Below are positions 8,129-17,616 of a DNA stretch of 64,000 bases, piece by piece. The stretch's first letter is position 1; every line of letters starts with the position of its first letter. Source of the stretch: Paenibacillus sp. FSL R10-2782. GTDB taxonomy: Bacteria; Bacillota; Bacilli; Paenibacillales; Paenibacillaceae. A program made the position numbers and the translations under genes. The DNA is taken from the NCBI RefSeq assembly GCF_038592985.1, contig NZ_CP151951.1, forward strand, positions 3,339,001 to 3,403,000, read 5' to 3'. The notes under the pieces were generated by a model that was given only the letters and a program-made list of their open reading frames with translations, made no database searches and was not told the DNA's origin.

Positions 8129-9169
8129 TCACCCCAACTCCATATGCTTTGCACGCAACTGGCCGCACGCAGCGGCGATATCATGACCCTGCTCACGCCG
8201 GATCGTCACATTGACGCCTTTCTCGGCAAGAATGCGCTGGAAATTAAAAATATCGCTGCGCGATGTGCGCACATACTTGCGCTCAGGCACATGGTTAACC
8301 GGAATCAGGTTGACGTGGCACAGCATGTCCTTCAGCACGTCCGCCAGTTCTTCAGCATGTTCCGCCTGATCATTCACTCCGCCAATCAAGGCATATTCAA
8401 ACGAAATTCTCCGGCCTGTTTTAGCAAGATAGTAGCGAAGCGATTCCATAACATCCTGAAAAGGATAACGCCGATTTACAGGCATCAGCTTGGAACGAAG
8501 CGCATCATTAGGCGCATGAATGGATATTGCCAGATTAATCTGGGTATCCTCGTCCGCGAATTTGTAGATATTCGGCACGATACCGCTGGTCGACACCGTG
8601 ATGTGACGCTGACCAATATTCAGACCCTTTTCATGAATCATCGTACGCAAAAATGTCATGGTCGCTTCATAGTTTTCAAAAGGCTCACCCGAACCCATAA
8701 TCACGATGCTGCTCACACGCTCATTCGTCTTATCCAAAATTTTCTGTGCCTGAACGACCTGCGCGGTAATTTCACCAGCGGTCAGGTTACGTTTGAGTCC
8801 GCCAAGCGTCGAAGCGCAGAATGTACAGCCGATCCGGCAGCCCACTTGAGTCGTTACACAAATACTGTTTCCGTAATTGTGTCTCATAATAACTGTCTCG
8901 ATAGCATGATCATCATGCAGACCAAACAGGAATTTTACCGTACCGTCCTTCGACTCCAGCTTTGTAATTTCATGAAGCGTCACAAAGCTGAACTGATCCT
9001 CAAGCTTCTCTCTCAGCGACTTGGACAAATTCGTCATCTCGCTGAAATCATTGACCCGCTTTACATACAGCCAATCAAAAATTTGACCTCCGCGAAAAGG
9101 AGGCTCGCCATTGCGCTTGGCCCAATCCTGCAACTCCTCCAGAGTTAAATCATATATAAAAGGTTTCAT
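8129..9169 (-). CDS. rlmN: 23S rRNA (adenine2503-C2)-methyltransferase, radical SAM
   Basis: The 346-residue protein contains the radical SAM cluster motif in [10 protein letters not shown] (CxxxCxxC) near residue 112. It also has the family motifs [14 protein letters not shown] and the C-terminal [15 protein letters not shown] with a catalytic cysteine. RlmN methylates A2503 of 23S rRNA and A37 of some tRNAs. The ATG at 9169 is preferred over the adjacent TTG at 9172, since GGGTG lies about 9 nt upstream of it. It appears to be the first gene of the rlmN-prpC-prkC-rsgA-rpe transcript, because the rsmB terminator lies just upstream. Confidence 0.96.
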   Translation of the reverse strand: MKPFIYDLTLEELQDWAKRNGEPPFRGGQIFDWLYVKRVNDFSEMTNLSKSLREKLEDQFSFVTLHEITKLESKDGTVKFLFGLHDDHAIETVIMRHNYGNSICVTTQVGCRIGCTFCASTLGGLKRNLTAGEITAQVVQAQKILDKTNERVSSIVIMGSGEPFENYEATMTFLRTMIHEKGLNIGQRHITVSTSGIVPNIYKFADEDTQINLAISIHAPNDALRSKLMPVNRRYPFQDVMESLRYYLAKTGRRISFEYALIGGVNDQAEHAEELADVLKDMLCHVNLIPVNHVPERKYVRTSRSDIFNFQRILAEKGVNVTIRREQGHDIAAACGQLRAKHMELG

Positions 9170-9240
9170 CAATGTTTACACCCGTTCCTTCTTCATTAAA
9201 TTCTGTTTCATTCTCACAGACAGTGTTTTTCATTCTTCCT

Positions 9241-9249
9241 ATTTTAGCA
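9241..9249 (-). promoter_or_regulatory. Extended -10 promoter element of rlmN
   Basis: On the minus strand the sequence TGCTAAAAT, an extended -10 box, lies 72 nt upstream of the rlmN start and just downstream of the rsmB terminator. I see no good -35 at 16-18 nt, which is acceptable for an extended -10 promoter. Confidence 0.5.
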
Positions 9250-9287
9250 CAAATCCCTGAGAGGGTAAAAATTTTTCATCCCAATGC

Positions 9288-9313
9288 AAAAACCGCCGGA
9301 TGATGTCCGGCGG
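9288..9313 (-). terminator. Terminator after rsmB
   Basis: CCGCCGGA and TCCGGCGG form a perfect 8-bp GC-rich stem with a 5-nt loop. On the minus strand TTTTT follows directly. It lies 45 nt past the rsmB stop codon and splits the block into two transcripts. Confidence 0.88.
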
Positions 9314-9358
9314 AATGTGGAAATGTTGGTGGTGGACTGCCTGCGGGATTCTTACGAA

Positions 9359-10774
9359 CTACTTCACCCGGCGCAGACGTGCGATATAAAATCCGTCACT
9401 GTGAAAATGCTGTGGCAACAGCTGTATCGAGCCGCGCTGTGCATAGTCCATACCATCAGTTACGTCTGATAAGAAATGTCCCTCTGCCAGCTCATATTCG
9501 GGATGCTCACTTAAAAAGCGGGTGATTTGCCCCTCATTTTCATCCGGTTCAATCGTGCATGTACTGTACACCAGAATACCGCCCGGCTTCAAAAGCCCGG
9601 CTACGCTGTCCAACAATTCATGCTGGAGCTGTGTGATGTCGCGGACATCCCGTGAAGTTTTACTCCAGCGCAAATCAGGCTTACGGCGGATCACTCCAAA
9701 TCCGGAGCATGGCGCGTCGAGCAAGACGCGATCAAATGATGCCGGAGCATAACGATTTTTCAACTCAAGTGCGTCCCCGGTGACCGTTTCCACGGCATCC
9801 AGCCCTAACCGGTCCGCCTGTTCCTGGATTAGCCGATGTTTGTGAGCATGCAGATCGTTGGCGATAATCCGGCCCTGATCCTTCATCAACTCAGCCATAT
9901 GAGCTGTTTTGCCGCCCGGAGCAGCGCAGCAATCCAGTACCAGCATATCCGGCTCAGGTGCAACCGCCTCGGCAACGAGCATAGAGCTTTCATCCTGCAC
10001 GGACAGCAAGCCGTCCGTATACCAAGAAGTGAGGGCCATATTTCCGCCGCTGCGAACGACAATTCCGTAAGGGCTAACCGCCGATGGAACAGCATCCAAC
10101 CCCTTCGCAACCATCTCGTTCAAGAGCTGACCACGACTAGTCATTGTCGTGTTCACCCGAACGCTGACCGCAGGTGGCTCATTATTAGCGCGGCAGATGG
10201 CTTCCGCAATATCCACACCGTATTGCTTGATCCAGCGCTTGACCAACCACTGTGGATGGGAATACTCCAATGCAATCCGTTCCTCGGCTGACAGCCCGTC
10301 AGGAATGCGAAGCTTGTCCGGCTCACGCAGCATGCTGCGCAGCACGCCGTTGACCATACCCGAAATCCCCTGGTGTCCACGCCGCTTGGCAATAGTCACT
10401 GCTTCACTAACGACTGCATGATCCGGAATGCGATCCAGATATACGATCTGATACACACTCATTCGCAGCAACGAACGTACCCAAGCTTGGAGCTTGGCCG
10501 TTCCTTTCTGAACAAACTTGTTCAAAAAATAATCCAGCGTATTCCGGCGTGCAACCGTACCGTATACAAGTTCCGTAGCCAAGCCAGCGTCACTCGCGGA
10601 CAAGCCCGCCTGTTGAAGCCGACGGTTCAGCTCAAGGTTGCTATATGCACCCTCCTGCTCAACCCCTGTCAGCACGTCCAACGCAACTTCCCTAGCCGTC
10701 TGGTTACGGGTCTTGCCTGCTCTTGCACCAGCGTCCCTGCCTTGGCCTCCCTGACGGGAGTGACCGCCGCTCAC
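9359..10774 (-). CDS. rsmB: 16S rRNA (cytosine967-C5)-methyltransferase
   Basis: The 471-residue protein has an N-terminal NusB-like RNA-binding domain (about residues 25-160) followed by a Rossmann methyltransferase. The SAM motif is CCAAPGGKTAHMAEL near residue 282, and the catalytic elements are DAPCSGFGVIRRKPD and YSTCTI, supplying the two cysteines of the m5C mechanism. The start is GTG 10774, whose GTGA overlaps the fmt stop codon. The first 25 residues are Gly/Arg/Gln-rich and precede the conserved TAREVALDVL, so they form a short basic extension. It is the last gene of the priA-def-fmt-rsmB run. Confidence 0.95.
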   Translation of the reverse strand: MSGGHSRQGGQGRDAGARAGKTRNQTAREVALDVLTGVEQEGAYSNLELNRRLQQAGLSASDAGLATELVYGTVARRNTLDYFLNKFVQKGTAKLQAWVRSLLRMSVYQIVYLDRIPDHAVVSEAVTIAKRRGHQGISGMVNGVLRSMLREPDKLRIPDGLSAEERIALEYSHPQWLVKRWIKQYGVDIAEAICRANNEPPAVSVRVNTTMTSRGQLLNEMVAKGLDAVPSAVSPYGIVVRSGGNMALTSWYTDGLLSVQDESSMLVAEAVAPEPDMLVLDCCAAPGGKTAHMAELMKDQGRIIANDLHAHKHRLIQEQADRLGLDAVETVTGDALELKNRYAPASFDRVLLDAPCSGFGVIRRKPDLRWSKTSRDVRDITQLQHELLDSVAGLLKPGGILVYSTCTIEPDENEGQITRFLSEHPEYELAEGHFLSDVTDGMDYAQRGSIQLLPQHFHSDGFYIARLRRVK

Positions 10775-11730
10775 CCGAGCACCGTGCCCGGCTTCATCTG
10801 GCCGCCACGAGCAAAGTTCCCGGCTTCCATAACCTTCTTGCCTGCCGGCTGTACCTGTGTCAGCCAGAGCGTACCCTTGCCCGTCTGCACCTCAATACCA
10901 CGGGCAGACAATTGCAGAACTGTCCCGGGTGCCGGAGCATTCGCATCAGCCGCTTCACCATGGATGGAAGGCTGCTCAGCCGCCCATATTTTAAAAATAT
11001 TTTCTTCCCACAGCGTAAATGCACCTGAAAACGGAACCAGCCCGCGAATCCGGTTATATATTTGCTGCGCACTGTCATTCCACGGAATACGCTCATCGTC
11101 GCGGTTCAAGTTCGGAGCATAGGTTGCCTCATCATCGTTTTGCGGTGTACGACCCGATTGCCCTGCCAGCAGCTTGGGCAGCTCATCCTGTAAAAGCTTC
11201 GACCCAGCTATGCTCAGCTTCTCAAACATCGTACCGGATGTATCCTCCGGTTCAATAGCAACCTCTACCCGGGATATCATATCACCGGTATCCAATCCTT
11301 CCGCCATATACATCAGCGTCACGCCTGTAACGATTTCCCCGTTAATAATAGCACGCTGGATCGGGGCTCCTCCCCGATAACGGGGAAGCAGCGAACCATG
11401 TACGTTAAGACAGCCGAAACGGGGCAAGTCCAATACGGATTTAGGCAAAATCTGCCCATAAGCCGCTGTTACGATCAGATCCGGACGCAGCTCCGCCACC
11501 TGAGCCACCGCTTCCGGCTGGCGCAAGCGGGTCGGTTGAAGCACGGGCAATCCGCGCTTCTCCGCCGCTTCCTTGACTGGCGTAGGCGTTAATATTTTTT
11601 TCCGTCCCTGCGGCTTATCCGGCTGCGTAATGACACCGACTACGTTGTAGCCATTGTCCAACAGCATGTTCAACGAGGGCACAGCAAAATCCGGTGTGCC
11701 CATAAAGACGATACGAATGTCTTGACTCAT
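10771..11730 (-). CDS. fmt: Methionyl-tRNA formyltransferase
   Basis: The 319-residue protein begins IRIVFMGTPDFAVPSLNMLL and contains the formyl-folate site motif NVHGSLLPRYRGGAPIQRAI near residue 109, with the catalytic Asn and His. The C-terminal OB-like domain binds initiator tRNA. It formylates Met-tRNA(fMet) for translation initiation. It lies 6 nt after def, which removes the same formyl group from nascent proteins. That is the conserved bacterial pairing. The length is typical. Confidence 0.97.
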   Translation of the reverse strand: MSQDIRIVFMGTPDFAVPSLNMLLDNGYNVVGVITQPDKPQGRKKILTPTPVKEAAEKRGLPVLQPTRLRQPEAVAQVAELRPDLIVTAAYGQILPKSVLDLPRFGCLNVHGSLLPRYRGGAPIQRAIINGEIVTGVTLMYMAEGLDTGDMISRVEVAIEPEDTSGTMFEKLSIAGSKLLQDELPKLLAGQSGRTPQNDDEATYAPNLNRDDERIPWNDSAQQIYNRIRGLVPFSGAFTLWEENIFKIWAAEQPSIHGEAADANAPAPGTVLQLSARGIEVQTGKGTLWLTQVQPAGKKVMEAGNFARGGQMKPGTVLG

Positions 11731-11736
11731 CGAACC

Positions 11737-12234
11737 TCACTCCCCTGTCTGACGGTTCGGTCCTGGCTGTTCCGGAGCAACCTCATATACTTTTTCCGCA
11801 ATATCCGTAAATAAAACTCCGTTCAAATGGTCAATTTCATGTTGAAAAGCGCGGGAAAGCAATCCGGTTGCTGTCACTGTAATCGCCTTACCCTCACGGT
11901 CCAGTCCCTTGACGGTAACCTTCTCGGCACGACGCACATCACCATTTAACCCAGGAATGCTCAAGCAGCCCTCAGCACCCAATTGCTCACCTTCTTCGGA
12001 CACAATTTCAGGATTAATCATTTTAATTAAACCATGCTCATCCCCGGCATCCACAACGATTAGACGCTTCAAAATCCCTACCTGTGGAGCCGCAAGGCCC
12101 ACTCCCTCAGCCTCATACATAGTATCTGCCATATCGTCGAGCAGCTTTTGCACGTTAGGTGTGATTTTAGTAACTTCCTTTGCTACTTTGTGCAACACAT
12201 CATCCGGTTCCAACACTATAATTCTAATTGACAT
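11737..12234 (-). CDS. def: Peptide deformylase
   Basis: The 165-residue protein shows the three deformylase motifs: GVGLAAPQVG near residue 44, EGCLSIPG near residue 90 and QHEIDHLNG near residue 132. The cysteine and the two histidines bind the catalytic metal. It removes the N-terminal formyl group from nascent proteins. It is coupled to fmt. The motif spacing and length fit the type 1 enzymes. A 130-nt gap separates it from priA. I see no convincing terminator there. Confidence 0.97.
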   Translation of the reverse strand: MSIRIIVLEPDDVLHKVAKEVTKITPNVQKLLDDMADTMYEAEGVGLAAPQVGILKRLIVVDAGDEHGLIKMINPEIVSEEGEQLGAEGCLSIPGLNGDVRRAEKVTVKGLDREGKAITVTATGLLSRAFQHEIDHLNGVLFTDIAEKVYEVAPEQPGPNRQTGE

Positions 12235-12364
12235 GACTATAGAACACCTTCCTCTTTATCCTTCATTTAAGCTTCGTCGTATTCACAACAAGCGCGACTG
12301 CTACATTATCCTATGTACGGACGGCTTGTCCGCATTAACTGTGCCGAAAACTTTTGCGCATACG

Positions 12365-14986
12365 CTACATAAGCATTTGCGGATCGACATCCAGACTGAT
12401 CAGCAGCTTTTGGGCCTGTGCAGATTCCGCCATTTCATCAGCCACCTGCTGAGCCAGACCAATCGCATCTATATTTCCACGCCATTTTATCATACATTGA
12501 AATCGGTATCTATTCTTGATTCTCGAAATCGGTGAAGCTACAGGCCCCAGAATGTCAAGCACATCGGATGTAAGCCGATCCATATTGCCCAACCACCCCA
12601 TTTGTCTTGCCCTCCCCTGTAGAGTGGCTGAATAGTTCTCAGCCAATCGAACCAGTACCGGGAGCTGTTCATGAGAAAAAGTCACCAAAATGAGACGGCA
12701 ATACGGTGGATAATGCAAATTACGGCGGTGTTTTAACTCTTCCCTGACAAAAGAAGTGTAGTCGTGCCGACTCGCGTGAATAACCGAATAATGCTCCGGC
12801 GTATAGGTTTGCACAAACACTTCCCCAGGCAATTGATGCCTTCCGGCGCGTCCGGCTACTTGTGTTAACAACTGAAATGTCTTTTCCGCAGCCCGAAAAT
12901 CCGGTAAATTAAGCGCCGAATCCGCAGTAATGACACCTACCAGCGTCACATCGGGAAAATCCAGTCCTTTGGCAACCATTTGGGTGCCGAGCAGTACATC
13001 CGCTTTTTTATCACGAAATTGCTTGAGCAGCTTTTCATGGGCATTTTTCTCTGTCGTTGTATCGACGTCCATCCGCACGACACGTATACCGGGAAACAGC
13101 TTTGCCAGTTCCTCTTCCACTCGCTGAGTACCAGTGCCAAAGTAGCGAATATGCTCACTACCACATTCCGGGCAAACCTGAGGTACGGGCTCAGAATAAC
13201 CGCAGTAATGGCAACGCAAATTATTCGAACGCTGATGATATGTGAGCGAAATATCACAATGCGGGCAACCCGCCACATAGCCGCAGCTACGGCACATGAC
13301 GAACGTGGAATGTCCGCGCCGATTCAGCAACAATACGGTCTGTTCCTTGCGCTCCAGTCGCTCTGCGATTCCGTTATGCAATGCGCGACTGAACATGGAA
13401 CGGTTGCCAGCATGCAGTTCCTCGCGCATATCCATGATATGCACCTCGGGTAATGAGTTCCCTAGTGCGCGAGTCTGCATTTCAAGCAGCAGCGGCGCAA
13501 ACTCATCATTGCTTTGCGAGCGGGCCGCGTAATAGCTTTCCAGCGACGGCGTAGCCGAGCCAAGAATAACCACAGCCCCATGCTGATGGGCTCTACGTAC
13601 AGCCACGTCACGCGCGTGGTATTTGGGTGTCTCCTCCTGCTTATAGGAGGTTTCATGCTCCTCATCCATAATAATAAGACCAAGTTCACGAAAAGGCGCA
13701 AATACAGCCGAACGGGCGCCAATCGCCACTTTCACACGGCCTTCGCGTATTTTGCGCCACTCGTCGTAACGTTCGCCTCCGGACAGTCTGCTGTGCATCA
13801 CCGCGACCTGATCGCCAAAGCGACCTTTAAAACGCTCTACCATTTGCGGTGTTAACGATATTTCCGGAACCAGCACAATCGCCTGACGATTCTGCTCAAT
13901 ACAGCGTTGAATCGTCTGTAGATAAATTTCCGTTTTACCACTGCCCGTAACTCCATGCAGCAAATAAGCTCCTTGCTCACGTATATCCAACTGCCGGATG
14001 ATCCGTTCATACACGTATTGCTGCTCTTCGGTAAGCGCCAACGGCTTCGTAGGCTTGAAGTTTCTACCCCGATAAGGGTCGCGGAACACCTCTACATCCT
14101 CAAGCACCGCATAGCCCTTATCCTCCAGCGCCTTGACCGTTGCGGCTGATACACTAAGCGAGGTCATGACTTCCTTCAGCGGCAGGGGCAGGAACTCGCT
14201 GCGTTCCAGTAAAAAAGCAAGTACCTCCCGCTGACGCTGCGCTTTGGTAGAAAACTGTTCCAGCGCCGCTGATGCCTCTTCTATGCCGATAGCCAAATCC
14301 ACAGCCTTCATGGTCTTCTTGCCAAGCTTGTCCTTTATAACCTGACTCTCCTGAAGCACCCCCCGGCGCAACAGCGATTTAATAATCTCTGCTTCTTCGG
14401 GGAAACGGCGGCTTAGCTGCTGAAGCGGGACTTGCTCCTTCTCCTGAATAAAGCTGACAATCTGGCGTTCAGCCGGGTCGCTCATACCATCGTCGGTCAG
14501 AAGAGCCCATTCGGGTTCTCTCCTCATATCCGGTCGCATGGCTCGATGTGTATCCGCTTCTGAACCGTAATTGAAAACGTCAGCAGCAGACAGATGATCT
14601 GTGAACTCATGCTGCTCAGCGATAGAAATATAACGTTCGGCCTTGCCCTTTAACGCTGTAGGAATCATCACTTGCAGCGCCATAATTTGATTACAGGCAT
14701 AGCGTTCGCTTATCCATTTACCCAGTTCTACCAGATCCGGAGACAGGGGCGGTACCAAATCCAGCAGCTCCTGTATCGCCCTCATCCGATATTTCGGCGG
14801 CTCCTCGGCCGGTACTACCGAGATGACAAAAGCCTGCACCGTCCGTTTGCCGAACGGCACTGCAACCCGGCTACCCGGCTCAATCCATGGCCGCATCGAC
14901 TCAGGAATCAGATAATCGAAAGTACGATCCGTATCCTTGGCGGGCACATCTACAATAACTTTGGCAACTAAATTGCCCATTTCCAT
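12365..14986 (-). CDS. priA: Primosomal replication restart helicase PriA
   Basis: The 873-residue protein has the N-terminal 3'-DNA-binding domain (AKVIVDVPAKDTDRTFDYLIP), the helicase Walker A GVTGSGKTEIY near residue 348, and the DEEH box. A zinc-binding insertion carries paired CxxC motifs (CRSCGY, CPHC, CHYCGY, CPECG). The C-terminal helicase motifs follow (TQMVAKGLDFPDV, QVAGRAGR). PriA reloads the replisome at stalled forks. The length exceeds E. coli PriA (732) and B. subtilis PriA (805) because of a long linker around residues 150-260. The ATG overlaps the coaBC stop by 1 nt (TAATG). Confidence 0.95.
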   Translation of the reverse strand: MEMGNLVAKVIVDVPAKDTDRTFDYLIPESMRPWIEPGSRVAVPFGKRTVQAFVISVVPAEEPPKYRMRAIQELLDLVPPLSPDLVELGKWISERYACNQIMALQVMIPTALKGKAERYISIAEQHEFTDHLSAADVFNYGSEADTHRAMRPDMRREPEWALLTDDGMSDPAERQIVSFIQEKEQVPLQQLSRRFPEEAEIIKSLLRRGVLQESQVIKDKLGKKTMKAVDLAIGIEEASAALEQFSTKAQRQREVLAFLLERSEFLPLPLKEVMTSLSVSAATVKALEDKGYAVLEDVEVFRDPYRGRNFKPTKPLALTEEQQYVYERIIRQLDIREQGAYLLHGVTGSGKTEIYLQTIQRCIEQNRQAIVLVPEISLTPQMVERFKGRFGDQVAVMHSRLSGGERYDEWRKIREGRVKVAIGARSAVFAPFRELGLIIMDEEHETSYKQEETPKYHARDVAVRRAHQHGAVVILGSATPSLESYYAARSQSNDEFAPLLLEMQTRALGNSLPEVHIMDMREELHAGNRSMFSRALHNGIAERLERKEQTVLLLNRRGHSTFVMCRSCGYVAGCPHCDISLTYHQRSNNLRCHYCGYSEPVPQVCPECGSEHIRYFGTGTQRVEEELAKLFPGIRVVRMDVDTTTEKNAHEKLLKQFRDKKADVLLGTQMVAKGLDFPDVTLVGVITADSALNLPDFRAAEKTFQLLTQVAGRAGRHQLPGEVFVQTYTPEHYSVIHASRHDYTSFVREELKHRRNLHYPPYCRLILVTFSHEQLPVLVRLAENYSATLQGRARQMGWLGNMDRLTSDVLDILGPVASPISRIKNRYRFQCMIKWRGNIDAIGLAQQVADEMAESAQAQKLLISLDVDPQMLM

Positions 14987-16299
14987 TAATGCAACACCCC
15001 ACCCATACGTCCAGCCGCTATCGTAAGGAGCTTACGCGCTACTTCTTCCTTTGACTGCACAGGAATACGTTCTACCATTCCGCCACGGTCATAAATTTGT
15101 ACAGCGTTCGTATCGACACCAAAGCCTGCTCCATCAACAGTTACGTCGTTGGCTGCCAGAAGGTCGCAATTTTTTCGCTCCAGCTTATCCATAGCATACG
15201 TCTCCAGGTTCCCGGTCTCCGCAGCAAAGCCGATTAAAAATTGATGCTTTTTGCTTCGTCCGAGCGACTCCAGAATATCGATATTCTTCACTAACTCCAG
15301 TGTAAATGTACTATCCTTCTTCTTGATCTTGGTCAGTGCCGCCTCACGCGGTCGATAGTCTGCAACCGCAGCAGCCATAACGACCAAATCGCTCTCTTCC
15401 CACTGTCTGAGCACAGCGCTATACATGTCGTCAGCGGACTGTACTTTTTCAATCGAAATGCCCACAGGAGGCTCTGCACTTGTATTTGCAGCAATCAAAT
15501 GCACATCAGCACCCAACTCCTGAGCCACTTTTGCGATAGCAAAGCCCATTTTACCGGAAGAGTCGTTCGTAATATAACGTACCGGATCAATTCTCTCGAT
15601 CGTGCCTCCAGCGGTTACAATCACTTTTTTGCCTGACAGAAACCGTTCATTTCCATTCAGCAGCGAACCTTGCGATTGTCCACCCGAATCTACAGCTTCT
15701 CCGCCAAACCAACGTGGTTCCGGCTTGTTGGTGACGACCTTACCTTCCTGTTCTTGCTGTTCAAAAAACCGTTCTACCGTTTGTACGATGGTTTCCGGCT
15801 CTTCCAACCGTCCTTTGCCAACATAACCACAAGCCAGCAATCCTTCACCCGGCTCAATCATCATGACACCCCGGGATACGAGCGTCTCCATGTTTTGCAT
15901 TACTGCGGGATGAGTGTACATATGCACGTTCATAGCAGGTGCTACCATAATAGGTGCTGTCGTAGCCAGCAGCGTTGTGGATAGCATATCATCAGCAAGC
16001 CCATGCGCCATTTTCCCGATGATATTTGCGGTTGCAGGTGCAACCAGCACCAGATCGGCCTTGTCCGCCAGATGAATATGGGATACGACGGACGGTTCTC
16101 TTTCATCAAACGTGTCACTGTATACCGGATTACGAGAGAGCGACTGAAGTGTAAGCTCGGTAATAAACTCCTTCGCGGATGCCGTCATAATGACATGAAC
16201 CTCGGCTCCCTTTTGCGTTAGCTTACTACACAGCGCAGCCCCTTTATAAGCGGCAATTCCGCCGGTAATACCAAGAATAATAACTTTCCCCTTCAACAT
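14986..16299 (-). CDS. coaBC: Bifunctional phosphopantothenoylcysteine decarboxylase/synthase
   Basis: The 437-residue fusion makes 4'-phosphopantetheine for coenzyme A. The N-terminal CoaC flavoprotein half (residues 1-180) has GITGGIAAYKGAALCSKL, the VAPATANIIGKMAHGLADD segment and PAMN near residue 120. The CoaB half (from about residue 222) has TAGGTIERIDPVRYITNDSSG, AAVADYRP and the conserved K-x-K region near residue 345. Between the halves lies a non-conserved linker (about residues 185-220) that is Gly/Ser-rich and somewhat longer than usual. It is followed by priA with a 1-nt overlap. The order rpoZ-coaBC-priA is conserved in Firmicutes. Confidence 0.95.
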   Translation of the reverse strand: MLKGKVIILGITGGIAAYKGAALCSKLTQKGAEVHVIMTASAKEFITELTLQSLSRNPVYSDTFDEREPSVVSHIHLADKADLVLVAPATANIIGKMAHGLADDMLSTTLLATTAPIMVAPAMNVHMYTHPAVMQNMETLVSRGVMMIEPGEGLLACGYVGKGRLEEPETIVQTVERFFEQQEQEGKVVTNKPEPRWFGGEAVDSGGQSQGSLLNGNERFLSGKKVIVTAGGTIERIDPVRYITNDSSGKMGFAIAKVAQELGADVHLIAANTSAEPPVGISIEKVQSADDMYSAVLRQWEESDLVVMAAAVADYRPREAALTKIKKKDSTFTLELVKNIDILESLGRSKKHQFLIGFAAETGNLETYAMDKLERKNCDLLAANDVTVDGAGFGVDTNAVQIYDRGGMVERIPVQSKEEVARKLLTIAAGRMGGVLH

Positions 16300-16318
16300 C
16301 GTTAACTCCCCCTGACCG

Positions 16319-16343
16319 AAAAAAATAACAACCTTGCGGTTGT
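16319..16343 (-). terminator. Terminator or attenuator after rpoZ
   Basis: On the minus strand ACAACC and GGTTGT form a 6-bp stem closed by a GCAA tetraloop, followed by TTATTTTTTT. It lies between rpoZ and coaBC, only 20 nt before the coaBC start. It could end the gmk-rpoZ transcript or act as a partial terminator within a longer operon. Confidence 0.7.
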
Positions 16344-16389
16344 CAAAGAAATTGGCATTGCGCCCGGTTATAATAATTGTCTACAATTC

Positions 16390-16593
16390 TTATTCGTCTT
16401 CGCCGCTTTCAAGACGCAAATGATCCGCGTAGATCTCTTCCAATGCCACTCCAACCTGCTTGTGGGATTTAGGATTCTTGAGAGTCGTCTTCTCACCCTC
16501 GCGCAACTGTCTGGCACGGCGTGAAGCCGCTACAACTAACGAATACTTACTATCTGCCTTTTTCATCATTTCATCAATGGAAGGATACAGCAC
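16390..16593 (-). CDS. rpoZ: DNA-directed RNA polymerase subunit omega
   Basis: The start is taken as GTG 16593, giving [20 protein letters not shown] and a total of 67 residues, the usual Firmicute length. It is preceded by AAGAGGTG at a proper distance. The ATG 18 nt further upstream has no ribosome-binding site and would add six non-conserved residues. The protein has the omega core [16 protein letters not shown] and the following E-G-E-K region. Omega assists assembly of beta-prime in RNA polymerase. The gene sits between gmk and coaBC as in B. subtilis. The C-terminal part is rich in charged residues, ending in SGEDE. Confidence 0.93.
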   Translation of the reverse strand: MLYPSIDEMMKKADSKYSLVVAASRRARQLREGEKTTLKNPKSHKQVGVALEEIYADHLRLESGEDE

Positions 16594-16622
16594 GAATAGA
16601 CACCTCTTCATGTAGTTTTGGG

Positions 16623-16672
16623 ACTATACAAGCTGAATTCCAGTGTACATTTCCGAGTTCAGCTTGTATAGT
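16623..16672. repeat. Perfect 15-bp inverted repeat between gmk and rpoZ
   Basis: ACTATACAAGCTGAA at 16623-16637 is repeated inverted as TTCAGCTTGTATAGT at 16658-16672, with a 20-nt spacer. No T-run follows on either strand, so it is not a normal terminator. On the transcript it would form a strong hairpin about 20 nt before the rpoZ ribosome-binding site. Confidence 0.8.
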
Positions 16673-16712
16673 AATTTTCTCTTCAAGTACGCTTGGCATA
16701 TATAGTCCTCGT

Positions 16713-17285
16713 TTATGGATGGACCTTACAATGTTCGGCGATAATAATGGATTCTATTCGTTTACAAGCGAAATCAATCTCATCATTGACAACCGCATAA
16801 TCATAGTGACGCAACAGATTCATTTCATCCACAGCTACCGACATGCGGTGATCAATGGTTGCCTGAGTTTCTGTACCCCGTCCCCGAATCCGGTCCTTCA
16901 ATTCATCCAGCGAAGGCGGAAGCAAGAAAATGAAAATGCCATCAGGAAATTTTTCCTTCACTTTGAGCGCTCCCTGAACCTCAATCTCCAGAAAAATATC
17001 TTTTCCCTGCGCAAGCGTCTGATCTACAAAATCACGCGGAGTGCCGTAATAGTTACCTACGTACTCTGCATGCTCCAGCAGCTCATCCCGTTCAATCATG
17101 CCCAAAAACTGTTCACGCGACTTAAAAAAATAGTTAACTCCGTCCTGTTCACCCATGCGGGGCGTGCGGGTTGTCGCGGAAACCGAGTATGTCAATTCCG
17201 GCAGTTTTTCACGCAGTGCGTTGCCTACTGTTCCTTTGCCGACACCCGAAGGTCCGGATAATACAAATAATAATCCCTTAGCCAT
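16713..17285 (-). CDS. gmk: Guanylate kinase
   Basis: The 190-residue protein has the P-loop [12 protein letters not shown] at residue 8, the GMP-binding [19 protein letters not shown] segment and the [14 protein letters not shown] lid region. It phosphorylates GMP to GDP. The start ATG 17285 is chosen because GGAG lies 6 nt upstream. The longer frame from 17297 adds four residues with no ribosome-binding site. It follows remA by 14 nt and belongs to the yicC-remA-gmk-rpoZ run. The family call is secure. Confidence 0.97.
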   Translation of the reverse strand: MAKGLLFVLSGPSGVGKGTVGNALREKLPELTYSVSATTRTPRMGEQDGVNYFFKSREQFLGMIERDELLEHAEYVGNYYGTPRDFVDQTLAQGKDIFLEIEVQGALKVKEKFPDGIFIFLLPPSLDELKDRIRGRGTETQATIDHRMSVAVDEMNLLRHYDYAVVNDEIDFACKRIESIIIAEHCKVHP

Positions 17286-17299
17286 AGTACACTCCATTT

Positions 17300-17560
17300 T
17301 TATTCGTCATTGTCATCATCTTTAGTGGATAGTCGATGAGCGACCGTTTCCGGCTGCACCGCAGACAAGATCACATGATCACTGTCCGTTATAATAACAG
17401 CTCGTGTCCGGCGGCCATAGGTAGCGTCAATCAACATATGACGGTCCCTAGCTTCTTGTATAATCCGCTTGATCGGAGCAGACTCCGGACTGACGATGGA
17501 GATAATTCGGTTGGCCGACACGATATTGCCGAAACCAATATTGATCAATTTGATTGCCAT
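17300..17560 (-). CDS. remA: Extracellular matrix regulator RemA (DUF370)
   Basis: The 86-residue protein reads [20 protein letters not shown] with the following [10 protein letters not shown] and [20 protein letters not shown] segments. It is very close to B. subtilis RemA (YlzA). RemA forms ring-shaped oligomers that bind DNA and activate biofilm matrix and osmoprotection genes. The start at 17560 follows GGGGG and agrees with the family N-terminus, while the upstream in-frame start at 17584 adds eight unrelated residues. It lies between yicC and gmk, the conserved Firmicute context. Confidence 0.94.
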   Translation of the reverse strand: MAIKLINIGFGNIVSANRIISIVSPESAPIKRIIQEARDRHMLIDATYGRRTRAVIITDSDHVILSAVQPETVAHRLSTKDDDNDE

Positions 17561-17616
17561 ATTCAGGTCTTTCCCCCTATACATGTGACTATTGCAGCCG
17601 TGCCGCTACCAGGTAG

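Noticed and set aside
7997..9148. 383-codon plus-strand ORF antisense to rlmN and prpC
   Set aside because: It mirrors two clearly identified genes on the opposite strand and its translation has no recognisable domain.
10373..11122. 249-codon plus-strand ORF across rsmB and fmt
   Set aside because: It lies opposite two conserved genes and has no ribosome-binding site or domain.
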